Shown: one piece after another, positions 16,722 to 25,305 of the stretch
How the letters are laid out: each line of letters begins with the position of its first letter
Position numbering within the stretch: the first letter of the stretch is position 1
Assembly: GCA_029265255.1 (NCBI GenBank)
Contig: JAJUJQ010000004.1
Location: forward strand, 1-64,000
DNA length: 64,000 nt
DNA from: Spirochaetota bacterium
GTDB lineage: Bacteria; Spirochaetota; Spirochaetia; Treponematales; Rectinemataceae
Reading direction: 5' to 3'
Made by a program: the position numbers and the translations under genes
The notes under the pieces: generated by a model
The model's input: the letters and a program-made list of their open reading frames with translations, nothing else
Databases searched by the model: none
What the model was told of the DNA's origin: nothing

Positions 16722-18587
16722 ATGGAAACAGTTCGATTGACCGTCGGTCAGGCAATTGTCAAATTTCTGGACAATCAGTATGTAGAATTCGATGGCAAGG
16801 TCGAAAAGTTCATCGGCGGCGTCATCGGCATTTTTGGCCACGGCGTGGTTGTCGGACTCGGCGAAGCGTTGGCCGCGCCCGGTCACGGGCTCCGCTTTAT
16901 CCAGGCAAAAAACGAACAGGGCGCTGGCCATGTGGCAATCGGCTATGCAAAGCAGCACAACCGCCGCAAAATCATGGTGGTCACCAGCTCCATCGGCCCC
17001 GGAGCCCTGAATATGGTGACTGCGGCCGGCACGGCGACCGTCAACCACATCCCTGTACTCTTCATGCCAGGTGATGTATTCGCGGATCGGCAGCCCGACC
17101 CCGTACTGCAACAGCTCGAAATACCCCACGATTACACCATCAGCGCCAATGATGCCTTCCGACCTGTGAGCCGCTTTTTCGACCGCGTCACCCGTCCGGA
17201 ACAGATTATGACCTCGCTTATCCAGGCCATGCGCACCTTGACCGACCCAGCGCAGGGCGGCGCGGTCACTATTGCCCTCCCTCAGGATGTCCAGGGTGAG
17301 GCATACGACTACCCTGCCGAATTCTTCCGCCCGCGAATCCATCATATCGAGAGAAGGCCACCTACCGCAGCGCATATCGAACGACTTGTCAAGCTGCTGA
17401 CAGCGGCGCGCAAGCCATTTGTCATATGTGGCGGCGGCGTGCGCTATTCTGAAGCAGGACAAACACTTGCCGAATTCTGCGGTCGATATGGCATTCCATT
17501 TGGAGAAACCCAGGCAGGCAAGGGCTGCATCCCCTGGAACCATCCGTGTAATCTCTCGGGTATCGGCGTTACCGGCAGTCTTGCGGCCAATCGTCTCGCC
17601 AAGCAAGCCGACCTGGTTATCGGGATGGGTACGCGCTTTGGCGACTTCACGACCTGCTCCAAATGGCTTTTCCAGAACCCTTCGGTCCGCTTTGCCGCCA
17701 TCAATACCGCCGCCTTCGACGCCTATAAAATGGATGCAGAACCAATCATCGCGGACGCGAAATGCACTATTCAAGCCCTCATGCGCGCGCTCCACGGCTC
17801 GGATTGGCGGGCAGGCTGGGGTGACGCCATCGAGCGCGCCCGCGCCGAGTGGAACGCAGAAGTCGATTCCCTGTACACGCAGGAAGACCCGATGGGCCTT
17901 TCGCAAATCCGGGTCATCGGCGAACTCAATGATGTGCTGCTCCCCAAGAATGCCATTGTCGTCTCCGGCTCAGGCTCCATTCCGAGCGACATGCAGCGTA
18001 CTTGGCGTACACGCGTGCCCGGAACCTACCATATGGAATACGGATTCTCTTGCATGGGATACGAAATCGCCGCAACCCTGGGCTGCAAACTTGCCCAACC
18101 AGAGAGGGAATGTGTTGCCATTGTAGGAGACGGCGCCTACACCATGCTCCACACCGAATTGCTGACAGCGGTGCAGGAAGGACAGAAAATCATCGTGGTC
18201 GTGTGCGACAATTCTGGCTTCCAGTGTATCGACAATCTTCAGAACAGCCAGGGCATCACCCATTTCGGCAACGAGTGGCGGTGCCGCGACCCGCAGACCG
18301 GTCTTCTTTCCGGAGCGCAGGTCGCGGTCGATTTCGCAAAGAACGCCGAAAGCTGGGGGGCGCTCGGCCTACGCGCACGCACGGTGGACGAATTCAGAAA
18401 AGCGGTACGCAAAGCGTTGCGCGCGAAAGGACCAGTGGTCATTCACACGCGGGTCTCACCCAAGTCGATGACGCATGGCTACGAATCGTGGTGGCGCGTC
18501 GGCACGGCTGAAGTGTCTTCCAACCCCGAAGTAGTCAAAGCGGCATCTCTCATGGAAGCGGAACTGAAAAACGCGCGCAAATACTAA
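16722..18587 (+). CDS. iolD: 3D-(3,5/4)-trihydroxycyclohexane-1,2-dione acylhydrolase
   Basis: A 621-residue thiamine-diphosphate enzyme opening the cyclitol ring in inositol breakdown. It has the three-domain layout of the acetolactate synthase family. The N-terminal domain has GGVIGIFGHGVVVGLGEAL and the catalytic Glu region IQAKNEQGAGH. The C-terminal ThDP motif runs from GDGAYTMLHTELL to VCDN. The ATG at 16722 follows AAAGAGG. An upstream open frame from 16500 overlaps iolB and is not used. Confidence 0.92.
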   Translation: METVRLTVGQAIVKFLDNQYVEFDGKVEKFIGGVIGIFGHGVVVGLGEALAAPGHGLRFIQAKNEQGAGHVAIGYAKQHNRRKIMVVTSSIGPGALNMVTAAGTATVNHIPVLFMPGDVFADRQPDPVLQQLEIPHDYTISANDAFRPVSRFFDRVTRPEQIMTSLIQAMRTLTDPAQGGAVTIALPQDVQGEAYDYPAEFFRPRIHHIERRPPTAAHIERLVKLLTAARKPFVICGGGVRYSEAGQTLAEFCGRYGIPFGETQAGKGCIPWNHPCNLSGIGVTGSLAANRLAKQADLVIGMGTRFGDFTTCSKWLFQNPSVRFAAINTAAFDAYKMDAEPIIADAKCTIQALMRALHGSDWRAGWGDAIERARAEWNAEVDSLYTQEDPMGLSQIRVIGELNDVLLPKNAIVVSGSGSIPSDMQRTWRTRVPGTYHMEYGFSCMGYEIAATLGCKLAQPERECVAIVGDGAYTMLHTELLTAVQEGQKIIVVVCDNSGFQCIDNLQNSQGITHFGNEWRCRDPQTGLLSGAQVAVDFAKNAESWGALGLRARTVDEFRKAVRKALRAKGPVVIHTRVSPKSMTHGYESWWRVGTAEVSSNPEVVKAASLMEAELKNARKY

Positions 18588-18588
18588 G

Positions 18589-18649
18589 GCGCCAGGCTGG
18601 CAACGCCGATTCCGCTCCATCATGGCAGCTTGCGACGTCAGCCTTGCGC
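18589..18649 (+). repeat. Intercistronic stem-loop between iolD and iolE
   Basis: GCGCCAGGCTG (18589-18599) pairs with CAGCCTTGCGC (18639-18649) with a single mismatch and a 39-base loop. There is no T-run, so an RNA-processing or stability element is more likely than a terminator. Confidence 0.4.
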
Positions 18650-18680
18650 GCGCGTGCAAAATCTATTGAGGAGGTTATAC

Positions 18681-19568
18681 ATGGCAGAGAATATTCGGCT
18701 CGCCATAGCCCCTATCGGCTGGACCAACGACGACATGCCAGAACTGGGGGGCGAAATTCCTTTCGAGCAGTGTGTATCGGAAATGGCGCTGGCAGGGTTT
18801 GAGGGCAGCGAGATCGGGAACAAGTACCCGCGTAATCCAGAGGTCCTTAATCGCGCGCTCGCGCTGCGGGGTTTGACCATCTGCAACGCCTGGTTTTCAT
18901 CGTTCCTGACGACGAAGCCGCTCGCGGAGGTCGAGCGGGAATTCAGAACCCAATGCGACTTTCTCTATGCGGTCGGCGCGCGCGTCATTGGCGCGGCGGA
19001 GCAAGGCAACTCGATCCAGGGCAAACCCTTGCCGGTTTTCGACGCGAAGCCCCGTTTTACCGAGGAAGAATGGAAGCGCGTTGCGGATGGGCTCAATCAC
19101 CTCGGGCAGGTGGCAAAAGAAAAAGGCATGCAGCTTGTGTATCACCATCATATGGGGACCGGTGTCCAGACTGCTGAAGAAATAGACCGCCTCATGGCGA
19201 TGACCGAACCGGCGCTGGTCGGGCTCCTGTACGATACCGGCCACCTAGTGTTTTCAGGAGAAGATTATCTTGCGATACTGAAACACTATCTGCCCAGGAT
19301 CCGTCATGTGCACCTCAAGAGCGTGCGGCTCGATGTCGTCGCTCGCGTAAAAAAGGAAAAATGGAGCTTCCTGCAAGCGGTTCGAAACGGCGCGTTCACT
19401 GTCCCCGGTGATGGGGATGTGGACTTCGTGCCGGTATTTGATATGTTAAAAAAGTCAGGTTACCAAGGCTGGTGGGTCGTCGAGGCCGAACAGGATCCGG
19501 CGATCGCCAATCCGCTGGAATATGCGCTTAAAGCACGCCGCTATATCAAAGCACACGCGGGAATCTAA
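18681..19568 (+). CDS. iolE: Inosose dehydratase (2-keto-myo-inositol dehydratase)
   Basis: A 295-residue TIM-barrel lyase making 3D-(3,5/4)-trihydroxycyclohexane-1,2-dione, the substrate of IolD. IolE hallmarks are IAPIGWTNDDMPELGGEIPFEQC, GSEIGNKYP, LVYHHHMGTGVQT, LLYDTGHLVFSGEDY and HVHLKSVR. The ATG at 18681 follows GAGGAGG. It is the last classical iol gene of the operon, with 14 bases to the GAPDH gene. Confidence 0.92.
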   Translation: MAENIRLAIAPIGWTNDDMPELGGEIPFEQCVSEMALAGFEGSEIGNKYPRNPEVLNRALALRGLTICNAWFSSFLTTKPLAEVEREFRTQCDFLYAVGARVIGAAEQGNSIQGKPLPVFDAKPRFTEEEWKRVADGLNHLGQVAKEKGMQLVYHHHMGTGVQTAEEIDRLMAMTEPALVGLLYDTGHLVFSGEDYLAILKHYLPRIRHVHLKSVRLDVVARVKKEKWSFLQAVRNGAFTVPGDGDVDFVPVFDMLKKSGYQGWWVVEAEQDPAIANPLEYALKARRYIKAHAGI

Positions 19569-19582
19569 TAAGGAGGTTTGAC

Positions 19583-20617
19583 ATGGCCAAAGTCAAAGTA
19601 GGTGTGGCGGGATATGGAGTCATCGGCCAGCGGTTGGCCGATGGAGTAGCGCTTCAGGAAGATATGGAACTGGTCGGTGTCGCGGATGTCGCGGTAACCC
19701 TTTCCGTGCGCGCCCTTAAGGAAAAGGGCATGCCCTACCGCTTCTTCCTGGCTGCGCCCGACAAGCGCGACGATTTTGAGAAGGCGGGCATACCCGTTTC
19801 AGGCACGCTCGAAGACCTGGTGCAGCAAGTGGATGTCATGCTCGACGCCACAAGCGCAGGTGTGGGCGCCAAGAACCGGCTATTGTACGAAAAATATGGT
19901 AAAAAGGGCATTTTCCAGGGTGGCGAAAAGAACTCAGTCGCCGATGTCTTCTTCCATGGCTACGCAAACTACGAAAAAGGCCTTGGCGCGCAGTTCCTCA
20001 AATTGACGAGCTGCAACACAACCGGGCTTATCCGCGCGGTCGACTGCTTGGATCGCAAGGTCGGTGTGGAAAAGGTCGCCATTACCATTATCCGCCGCGT
20101 CGCCGATCCTGGCGATTATCACCGCGGACTCACCAACGCGCTGCAGATTGACCATGCGCCGAGCCACCAGGCACTCGACCTTATGACCATCATGCCGCAC
20201 GTTGAGGCAACGGGTATTCTCGTCCATACGCCGGTAACCCATGGCCACATCATCACGGTCGTTGCCACCACGAAAAAATCGGTTACGCCGGAAAATGTCA
20301 TTGAATTTTTCAGAGAACATCCACGAATCCGCGTCGTCTCCATCGCTGAAGGATTCCTTGGAAACGCCAGCCTCTTCCGGTATGCGCGCGATCTCGGCAA
20401 CCCGCGAGGCGATATGTACGAAATCGCCGCGTGGGAGGACTCGGTCGTCATGAGCGGGCGTGATGTGATGTTCGCCATCAACATTCCGCAGGAAGCAGTC
20501 GTCATTCCCGAAAACATGGATGCGGTACGCGCCTGCATGCGTATGCAAGAGGATCGAATCGAGGCGACCAATACCACGAACCGCTACCTCGGTATCGGCA
20601 AGTGGCGCACTCTCTGA
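19583..20617 (+). CDS. Archaeal-type (type II) glyceraldehyde-3-phosphate dehydrogenase
   Basis: A 344-residue protein that matches the archaeal type II GAPDH family rather than the usual bacterial GapA. Seen features are the nucleotide-binding VGVAGYGVIGQRLADGV, the catalytic Cys about residue 144 in LTSCNTTGLIR, DPGDYHRGLTNALQID, and HVEATGILVHTPVTHGH. Archaeal enzymes oxidise glyceraldehyde 3-phosphate to 1,3-bisphosphoglycerate, often preferring NADP. The gene sits 14 bases after iolE with its own good ribosome-binding site (AAGGAGG) and is followed by an archaeal-like PGK. Triose phosphate from inositol breakdown would be its natural substrate in this context, which is inference. Interdomain gene transfer is likely. 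Confidence 0.88.
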   Translation: MAKVKVGVAGYGVIGQRLADGVALQEDMELVGVADVAVTLSVRALKEKGMPYRFFLAAPDKRDDFEKAGIPVSGTLEDLVQQVDVMLDATSAGVGAKNRLLYEKYGKKGIFQGGEKNSVADVFFHGYANYEKGLGAQFLKLTSCNTTGLIRAVDCLDRKVGVEKVAITIIRRVADPGDYHRGLTNALQIDHAPSHQALDLMTIMPHVEATGILVHTPVTHGHIITVVATTKKSVTPENVIEFFREHPRIRVVSIAEGFLGNASLFRYARDLGNPRGDMYEIAAWEDSVVMSGRDVMFAINIPQEAVVIPENMDAVRACMRMQEDRIEATNTTNRYLGIGKWRTL

Positions 20618-20628
20618 GGAGGCACACC

Positions 20629-21909
20629 ATGGCAGGCCCTACATTGAAAATAAGGCCGGTCACTTCACTTGATGTGGCGGGAAAAACCATCATCTTCCGC
20701 CCGGACATCAACTCTCCCATCGATCCGAAAACCAAGCGCATCACCAATACAAACCGGATCGAAAAAACCGTGCCGACACTGAACTGGATGCTCGAACACG
20801 GCGCCAGAGTAGCCCTCATCGCGCATCAGGGGGACACGCTCGATTATCAGAACCTCATCCCGCTCGCCGAACATGCCGAGATTCTCGCGCGGCTTACCGG
20901 AAAACCGGTACGCTACATCGACGATGTATGCGGGCCGGCTGCCGTAGCCGCAGTCAAATCGCTGTCCCCGGGCGAGTGCATCATCCTTGGGAACCTGCGC
21001 TACCTGACCGAAGAAATCAGCACCTTTGAAACAGTGGTCAAGCTCACCCCTCAAGAGATGACCCAAACCTGGCTCGTACGCACCCTCGCGCCTCTGGCCG
21101 ATCTGTATGTCAACGATGCCTTTGCGGCGGCGCATCGAAACGCGCCTTCCATGGTCGCATTCCAGGAAGTCCTGCCAACCGCGGGCGGCATTCAGCTTAT
21201 GGAGGAATACACCGCGCTCAAGTCGGTTATGGACAATCCGAAGCGCCCCTGCGTGTATGTGCTGGGTGGCGCTAAGATTTCGGACGCCTTCGATATGATG
21301 CGCAAAGTGCTGACCGATGGAGCCGCGGATTATATTCTGACCGCGGGGGTTACGGGCGTTGTCATGCATCTGGCACGTGGAGTCGATTTGGGGCCGGTTG
21401 TGGATAAATTCCTGAAAGACCGCGCGTTGGACAGCTTCATTCCCGAAGCAAAAGCGCTTCTTGCGGATTTCGGCGACAAATACGTGCTCCCCGAGGATTT
21501 CGCGTTCGACGTGAACAGTGCATCAGGGGGCGCCCTGCCACAGCGGGCCGAAGCGCCGATTGCGCTCCTGCCGAAGGATCGGCTTTTCCCCGATGTGGGT
21601 CACCAGACCATTGCGCTTTTCAAGCGCTACATCGCGAGCGCCGGCTCGATTTTCGTCAATGGCCCCGCCGGCATGTACGAGCATGAACCCTGGTCCGACG
21701 GAACTCGCGAAATCTGGCAGGCAATCGCCGATGCCCCCGGCTATACCGTTATTGGCGGAGGAGACACCATCAGCGCCGCAGCCAAATTTACCGACATGTC
21801 CAAGTATGGCTATGTCTGTACCGGAGGAGGCGCCATGGTTCGCTTCCTCGCGGGCAAACGCCTGCCCCTCATCGACGCGATGGAGCGGGCATTCGAAAAA
21901 GCCATGTAG
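20629..21909 (+). CDS. pgk: Phosphoglycerate kinase, archaeal-like
   Basis: A 426-residue phosphoglycerate kinase making ATP from 1,3-bisphosphoglycerate. Substrate-binding FRPDINSPID near the start takes the place of the bacterial RVDFNVP. Other archaeal-like segments are VLGGAKISDAF, FVNGPAGMYE and VIGGGDTISAAAKF. The ATG at 20629 follows GAGGAGG; the short upstream frame overlaps GAPDH. It is coupled to the archaeal GAPDH, so the two form a substrate-level phosphorylation module at the end of the inositol operon. A terminator hairpin follows. Confidence 0.88.
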   Translation: MAGPTLKIRPVTSLDVAGKTIIFRPDINSPIDPKTKRITNTNRIEKTVPTLNWMLEHGARVALIAHQGDTLDYQNLIPLAEHAEILARLTGKPVRYIDDVCGPAAVAAVKSLSPGECIILGNLRYLTEEISTFETVVKLTPQEMTQTWLVRTLAPLADLYVNDAFAAAHRNAPSMVAFQEVLPTAGGIQLMEEYTALKSVMDNPKRPCVYVLGGAKISDAFDMMRKVLTDGAADYILTAGVTGVVMHLARGVDLGPVVDKFLKDRALDSFIPEAKALLADFGDKYVLPEDFAFDVNSASGGALPQRAEAPIALLPKDRLFPDVGHQTIALFKRYIASAGSIFVNGPAGMYEHEPWSDGTREIWQAIADAPGYTVIGGGDTISAAAKFTDMSKYGYVCTGGGAMVRFLAGKRLPLIDAMERAFEKAM

Positions 21910-21960
21910 GTGCCAGCCTCGCAACACCAGAGGAAATCGGGATCACCCCAGTCGATTAGG

Positions 21961-21985
21961 ACGCCGCTGCCCAAAGCAGCGGCGT
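21961..21985 (+). terminator. Terminator of the inositol-GAPDH-PGK operon
   Basis: ACGCCGCTGC and GCAGCGGCGT form a perfect 10-bp GC-rich stem with a 5-base loop. The T-run is short (TTTC). It lies 51 bases after the pgk stop. Confidence 0.7.
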
Positions 21986-22016
21986 TTCAGTTCCAATATC
22001 TATTGCAAACAGTCAC

Positions 22017-23174
22017 ATGAAATGCCAAAATTATGCCATGGCAAAGGCGGCTCGAGCATTCCCCATCGCGGGACTGCTATTCTTTATTGTAGTGCTTCAA
22101 AGCTGCGACCTTTTTATCCAGGCAAAACTTAAGAGCTGGAACTGGTGGGATGATCCCTGGGGCGACAAACTGGTTTCGCTTGGTCATGGCCCGGTTACCT
22201 TGCGCTATTTCCCGATGGACCTCGACAAGGTCGATCAGATTCTACCGCTTGGGAAAATCGGTATTCCGCAGCATCCTATTCCCACCGACCATGTTTATTT
22301 CATTCCAAAGGATCAAAATGTGGAGCCAGGCACACGCCCGGGTCCGAACCTCTTCTATGCCCCAGCCGACGGCGTTATTGTCCGCATCCAGAAATTCCGC
22401 TGGTCGAATTCCGGAGGCCCGGAGTATGATGACTATCACTTCACCATCCTTCACACGAATACCTTTCAGACCTTTTTGGGTCATGTCTATGATCCGGATC
22501 CCGCGATCCTTTCAAAGGCGGGCCAGCTGAACTATGGGGATAACGCGGTGTTCATCCGGGTAAAAGCTGGGCAGGTAATCGGAAGAGGAACCACTCCCGA
22601 CTTTGGTGTGTTCGATAGAGACAAGCCCAATACCTTCGAGGTGCCGGACCGTTATAAACCAGTCTTTCTCTATGCCCAGCCCCCCTGCGAGTATTACCCC
22701 AGCGCCATGAGAGAAGAATTCCATAATAAAATAACTGGGCGTATCGCAGAGCCACGCTGCGGCCGCATTGCCTATGACTCAGAAGGAGGACTCATGGGCA
22801 ACTGGTCCACTAAGCAGAACAAACGACTTCACGAAATGGAATGGAATGATATGTTCTCCATCGCGCCACATTATCTTGATCCACGCCGAATCGAAATCGG
22901 ATTTTCGAAAGCTCTATGGGACGACATCGATTCTCTTTATGGTGAATACCTCATCGACGATAAGGATGATTTCCTGGCCCCTTCCACGATACAGCCCGGC
23001 CAGGGGCCGGTTGTGTATCATCTCAAAGCGATTGGTAGTGATGTACCGAATAAAATTGACACACTCACGCTCCTTGTTGAGCTCGAGACGCCAACCCAGC
23101 TGAAAGCGGAATTATTTGCCAGCCAGCTCGCCAACCCTTCATTCACTGAGAAGGCGGTTCGCTACTATCGATAA
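22017..23174 (+). CDS. Lipoprotein of unknown function, possibly M23-like beta fold
   Basis: A 385-residue predicted lipoprotein. A hydrophobic leader ends in a VVLQSC lipobox. I do not recognise the family. The middle has LFYAPADGVIVRIQKF and FTILHTNTFQTFLGHVYD, reminiscent of the surface-exposed barrel of M23/LytM peptidases, but a complete HxxxD/HxH zinc set is not visible, so catalytic activity is doubtful. No ribosome-binding site is evident before 22017 or before the alternative ATG at 22038. It follows the operon terminator, so it should have its own promoter. Confidence 0.55.
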   Translation: MKCQNYAMAKAARAFPIAGLLFFIVVLQSCDLFIQAKLKSWNWWDDPWGDKLVSLGHGPVTLRYFPMDLDKVDQILPLGKIGIPQHPIPTDHVYFIPKDQNVEPGTRPGPNLFYAPADGVIVRIQKFRWSNSGGPEYDDYHFTILHTNTFQTFLGHVYDPDPAILSKAGQLNYGDNAVFIRVKAGQVIGRGTTPDFGVFDRDKPNTFEVPDRYKPVFLYAQPPCEYYPSAMREEFHNKITGRIAEPRCGRIAYDSEGGLMGNWSTKQNKRLHEMEWNDMFSIAPHYLDPRRIEIGFSKALWDDIDSLYGEYLIDDKDDFLAPSTIQPGQGPVVYHLKAIGSDVPNKIDTLTLLVELETPTQLKAELFASQLANPSFTEKAVRYYR

Positions 23175-23276
23175 ATAAGACTGGTTTCTTGCCGCAAAGG
23201 AAACGGGCGCCACGCGTGCCGGATGCTTTTATCCCTCACCTTAAGGCTAGTCCAGGCACCATGCGTGCTTGTTCTT

Positions 23277-23305
23277 TTGACCCTTTGGTTATTTGGTGAT
23301 ATACT
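23277..23305 (+). promoter_or_regulatory. Promoter of trpR, probably leaderless
   Basis: TTGACC (23277-23282) and TATACT (23300-23305) are spaced by 17 bases. Only 8 bases separate the -10 hexamer from the ATG at 23314, and no Shine-Dalgarno is present, so the mRNA should begin at or next to the start codon. Confidence 0.7.
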
Positions 23306-23313
23306 GACGTAAT

Positions 23314-23649
23314 ATGTCCAGAAACCCCGATCTTATGCGCGAAAGTATCGCTGAAATGGCGAGAGCGCTTGAAGGCGCCGATGCCGCTCTCATCGAAGAC
23401 TTCTTCTATTCGCTGTTCACGGCCGCAGAAGCCGACGAAATGGCTAAGCGCTGGGCGCTCGTCAAGGAACTTGCACGCGGCACCCCTCAGCGCAAGATCG
23501 CCGAGCAGTTCAATCTTTCCCTCTGCAAGATCACCAGAGGTTCTCGTGAGCTAAAGAAGGAGGGTTCCCCTTTCCGCCGCTTGCTCGACCAGCTCGACGG
23601 AGCACGCGCGTCCGCCAAACCTGAAAACTCCGAACAGCAGAGGACCTGA
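23314..23649 (+). CDS. trpR: TrpR-like transcriptional repressor
   Basis: A 111-residue all-helical regulator of the Trp repressor family. The core RWALVKELARGTPQRKIAEQFNLSLCKITRGSRELKK contains the helix-turn-helix and is very close to the TrpR consensus (ITRGS). The C-terminal 25 residues are polar. No tryptophan biosynthesis or transport gene is nearby, so its target is elsewhere or is the membrane protein that follows 3 bases downstream. The promoter layout suggests leaderless translation. Confidence 0.85.
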   Translation: MSRNPDLMRESIAEMARALEGADAALIEDFFYSLFTAAEADEMAKRWALVKELARGTPQRKIAEQFNLSLCKITRGSRELKKEGSPFRRLLDQLDGARASAKPENSEQQRT

Positions 23650-23652
23650 TCC

Positions 23653-24240
23653 ATGGAAGTACCGCTTAGGCTTTCGGTGCGACGAGACGGTTCGCTGTTC
23701 TTTGGTGTCCCGCTTTACGTGAGAATCGTCATGGGTGCCATGTTCCTGCTCTTGGGAAGCGCGATAGTCGCTGCTGGCTTTCAAGGTGGGCTGTTCGGGT
23801 GGTTTGCCCTTGTCCTTTTGCTGATGGGGCTTCTGTACCGTGAGGATTGGCTCTTCAACCCAGCAACGCGTAATGTACATTCAGCTATCGGATTTCTGCC
23901 GATGGCCAGAAAGCAGACTATTGCCTTTGAGGACATAGAAGCGCTCCAGCTTGCCGCATTCTCCAAAGGTACTGTCCCGGGAAGCGCAGATGAACGACAT
24001 TCGGATCAGGAAGCCTTTGACACCATGCGCGGCAAACCGGGCAGCGAAACCACCCAACACTGGTCCGACCCAATCAAGCGCCGCAAGCTCTACATGTCGC
24101 TCCTTCTGATCACCAAAGAAGGTGAAAAATATTTGCTGGACATGTCACCTGCCCGTAAGGCAACCCGGCTCGCCCAGGCAGGCCGAGCTATTGCCGCCCT
24201 TATCGGCTGCCATTTTATCGATTCTTTCCCCGAAGAATAA
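23653..24240 (+). CDS. Membrane protein of unknown function
   Basis: A 195-residue protein with two adjacent hydrophobic segments near the N-terminus (MGAMFLLLGSAIVAAGF and GWFALVLLLMGLLY) followed by a soluble domain of about 140 residues. This topology resembles bacterial PH-like membrane proteins, but I do not recognise a family. It is almost certainly co-transcribed with trpR (3-base gap) and has an AGAGGA ribosome-binding site. A terminator follows immediately. Confidence 0.6.
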   Translation: MEVPLRLSVRRDGSLFFGVPLYVRIVMGAMFLLLGSAIVAAGFQGGLFGWFALVLLLMGLLYREDWLFNPATRNVHSAIGFLPMARKQTIAFEDIEALQLAAFSKGTVPGSADERHSDQEAFDTMRGKPGSETTQHWSDPIKRRKLYMSLLLITKEGEKYLLDMSPARKATRLAQAGRAIAALIGCHFIDSFPEE

Positions 24241-24243
24241 AAA

Positions 24244-24269
24244 AGGGCGGCCTCTCACTGCGCCGCCCT
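24244..24269 (-). terminator. Rho-independent terminator of the opp operon
   Basis: AGGGCGGC and GCCGCCCT form an 8-bp stem with a 10-base loop. On the minus strand the stem is followed by six T residues, a classical terminator for the oppF end. On the plus strand it closes the trpR operon without a T-run. Confidence 0.82.
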
Positions 24270-24300
24270 CGAAAACCTATCAGCACTTGGTGCCGTTCGC

Positions 24301-25305
24301 TCACTCCAGCTTATGATACAGGAAGCACGACACCTCGTGCCCAGGACTTGCTTCCTTCAGTTGCGGGCGGCATTCCTTGCACGCATCCATGCGCTTCCAG
24401 CAGCGGTCGTAGAAATTGCAGCCAGGGCGCTGCTTATCGGGAGATGGTACGTCACCGGTCAAAATGATACGCTGGCGTTTCGCCTCGACTTTAGGATCCG
24501 GAATTGGCGCAGCGGATAGCAGAGCCTGCGTGTAAGGATGCAGCGGGTTCTTATAGAGCTCAGCGGCGTCTGCGATTTCCACAATCTTGCCTAGATACAT
24601 GACCGCGACCCGGTTCGAAATATATCTAATGACAGAAAGGTCGTGCGCGATAAAAAGATACGTAAGTCCGAACTCGTCCTGGAGATCTTTGAAGAGATTC
24701 AGGATCTGCGACTGAATGGACACATCGAGCGCCGATACCGGCTCATCGCAGAGAATGAGCTCAGGATTGAGCGCGAGCGCCCGCGCGATGCCGATGCGCT
24801 GACGCTGTCCACCAGAAAACTCATGCGGATAGCGGTTCTTGAAGAAGCGCGAGAGCCCTACCTTCTCCATCAGCTGCTCCACGCGGTTATTGCGCTCTTC
24901 GATTGTCATATCGATGAGCCCGCGCTTCTGGAAAATCCTGATGGGCTCAGCGATGATATCGCCTGCGGTCATGCGGGGGTTGAGCGAGGCATAGGGGTCC
25001 TGGAAGACCATCTGCATGTTTTTTCGCGCTTCGATCATCTCCTTCGACGGGAGCTTGGTCAGGTCCTTGCCATTCAGAATAACTTCACCCGCGGTCGGCT
25101 TGTACAGCTGGGCCACGGCGCGCGCCGTTGTCGATTTGCCGCAGCCTGACTCGCCTACAAGGCCGAGGGTCTCCCCTTTTCGCACTTTGAAGTCGATGCC
25201 GTCCACCGCGTAGATGAAACTCTTCGCGCGCGAGAACATGCCTGTCTTGATGGGAAAGTGCATCTTGAGGCCGCGCACATCGAGTAGAACTCTATGATCA
25301 GCCAT
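24301..25305 (-). CDS. oppF: Oligopeptide ABC transporter ATP-binding protein OppF
   Basis: A 334-residue ABC ATPase. Walker A GESGCGKST, signature FSGGQRQRI and Walker B LILCDEPVSALD are all present. The C-terminal oligopeptide-type extension has HPYTQALLSAAP, PSPDKQRPGCNFYDRC and further Cys residues that probably bind an Fe-S cluster. The start at 25305 overlaps the oppD stop by 8 bases. A much longer upstream frame runs inside oppD and is not real. Confidence 0.9.
   Translation of the reverse strand: MADHRVLLDVRGLKMHFPIKTGMFSRAKSFIYAVDGIDFKVRKGETLGLVGESGCGKSTTARAVAQLYKPTAGEVILNGKDLTKLPSKEMIEARKNMQMVFQDPYASLNPRMTAGDIIAEPIRIFQKRGLIDMTIEERNNRVEQLMEKVGLSRFFKNRYPHEFSGGQRQRIGIARALALNPELILCDEPVSALDVSIQSQILNLFKDLQDEFGLTYLFIAHDLSVIRYISNRVAVMYLGKIVEIADAAELYKNPLHPYTQALLSAAPIPDPKVEAKRQRIILTGDVPSPDKQRPGCNFYDRCWKRMDACKECRPQLKEASPGHEVSCFLYHKLE

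Noticed and set aside
16641..17906. 421-codon minus-strand frame across iolD
   Set aside because: Antisense shadow of iolD; His/Gly/Arg-rich translation without motifs.
22017..23174. Active M23 peptidase
   Set aside because: Some strand motifs are similar, but the zinc-binding HxxxD and HxH set cannot be identified.
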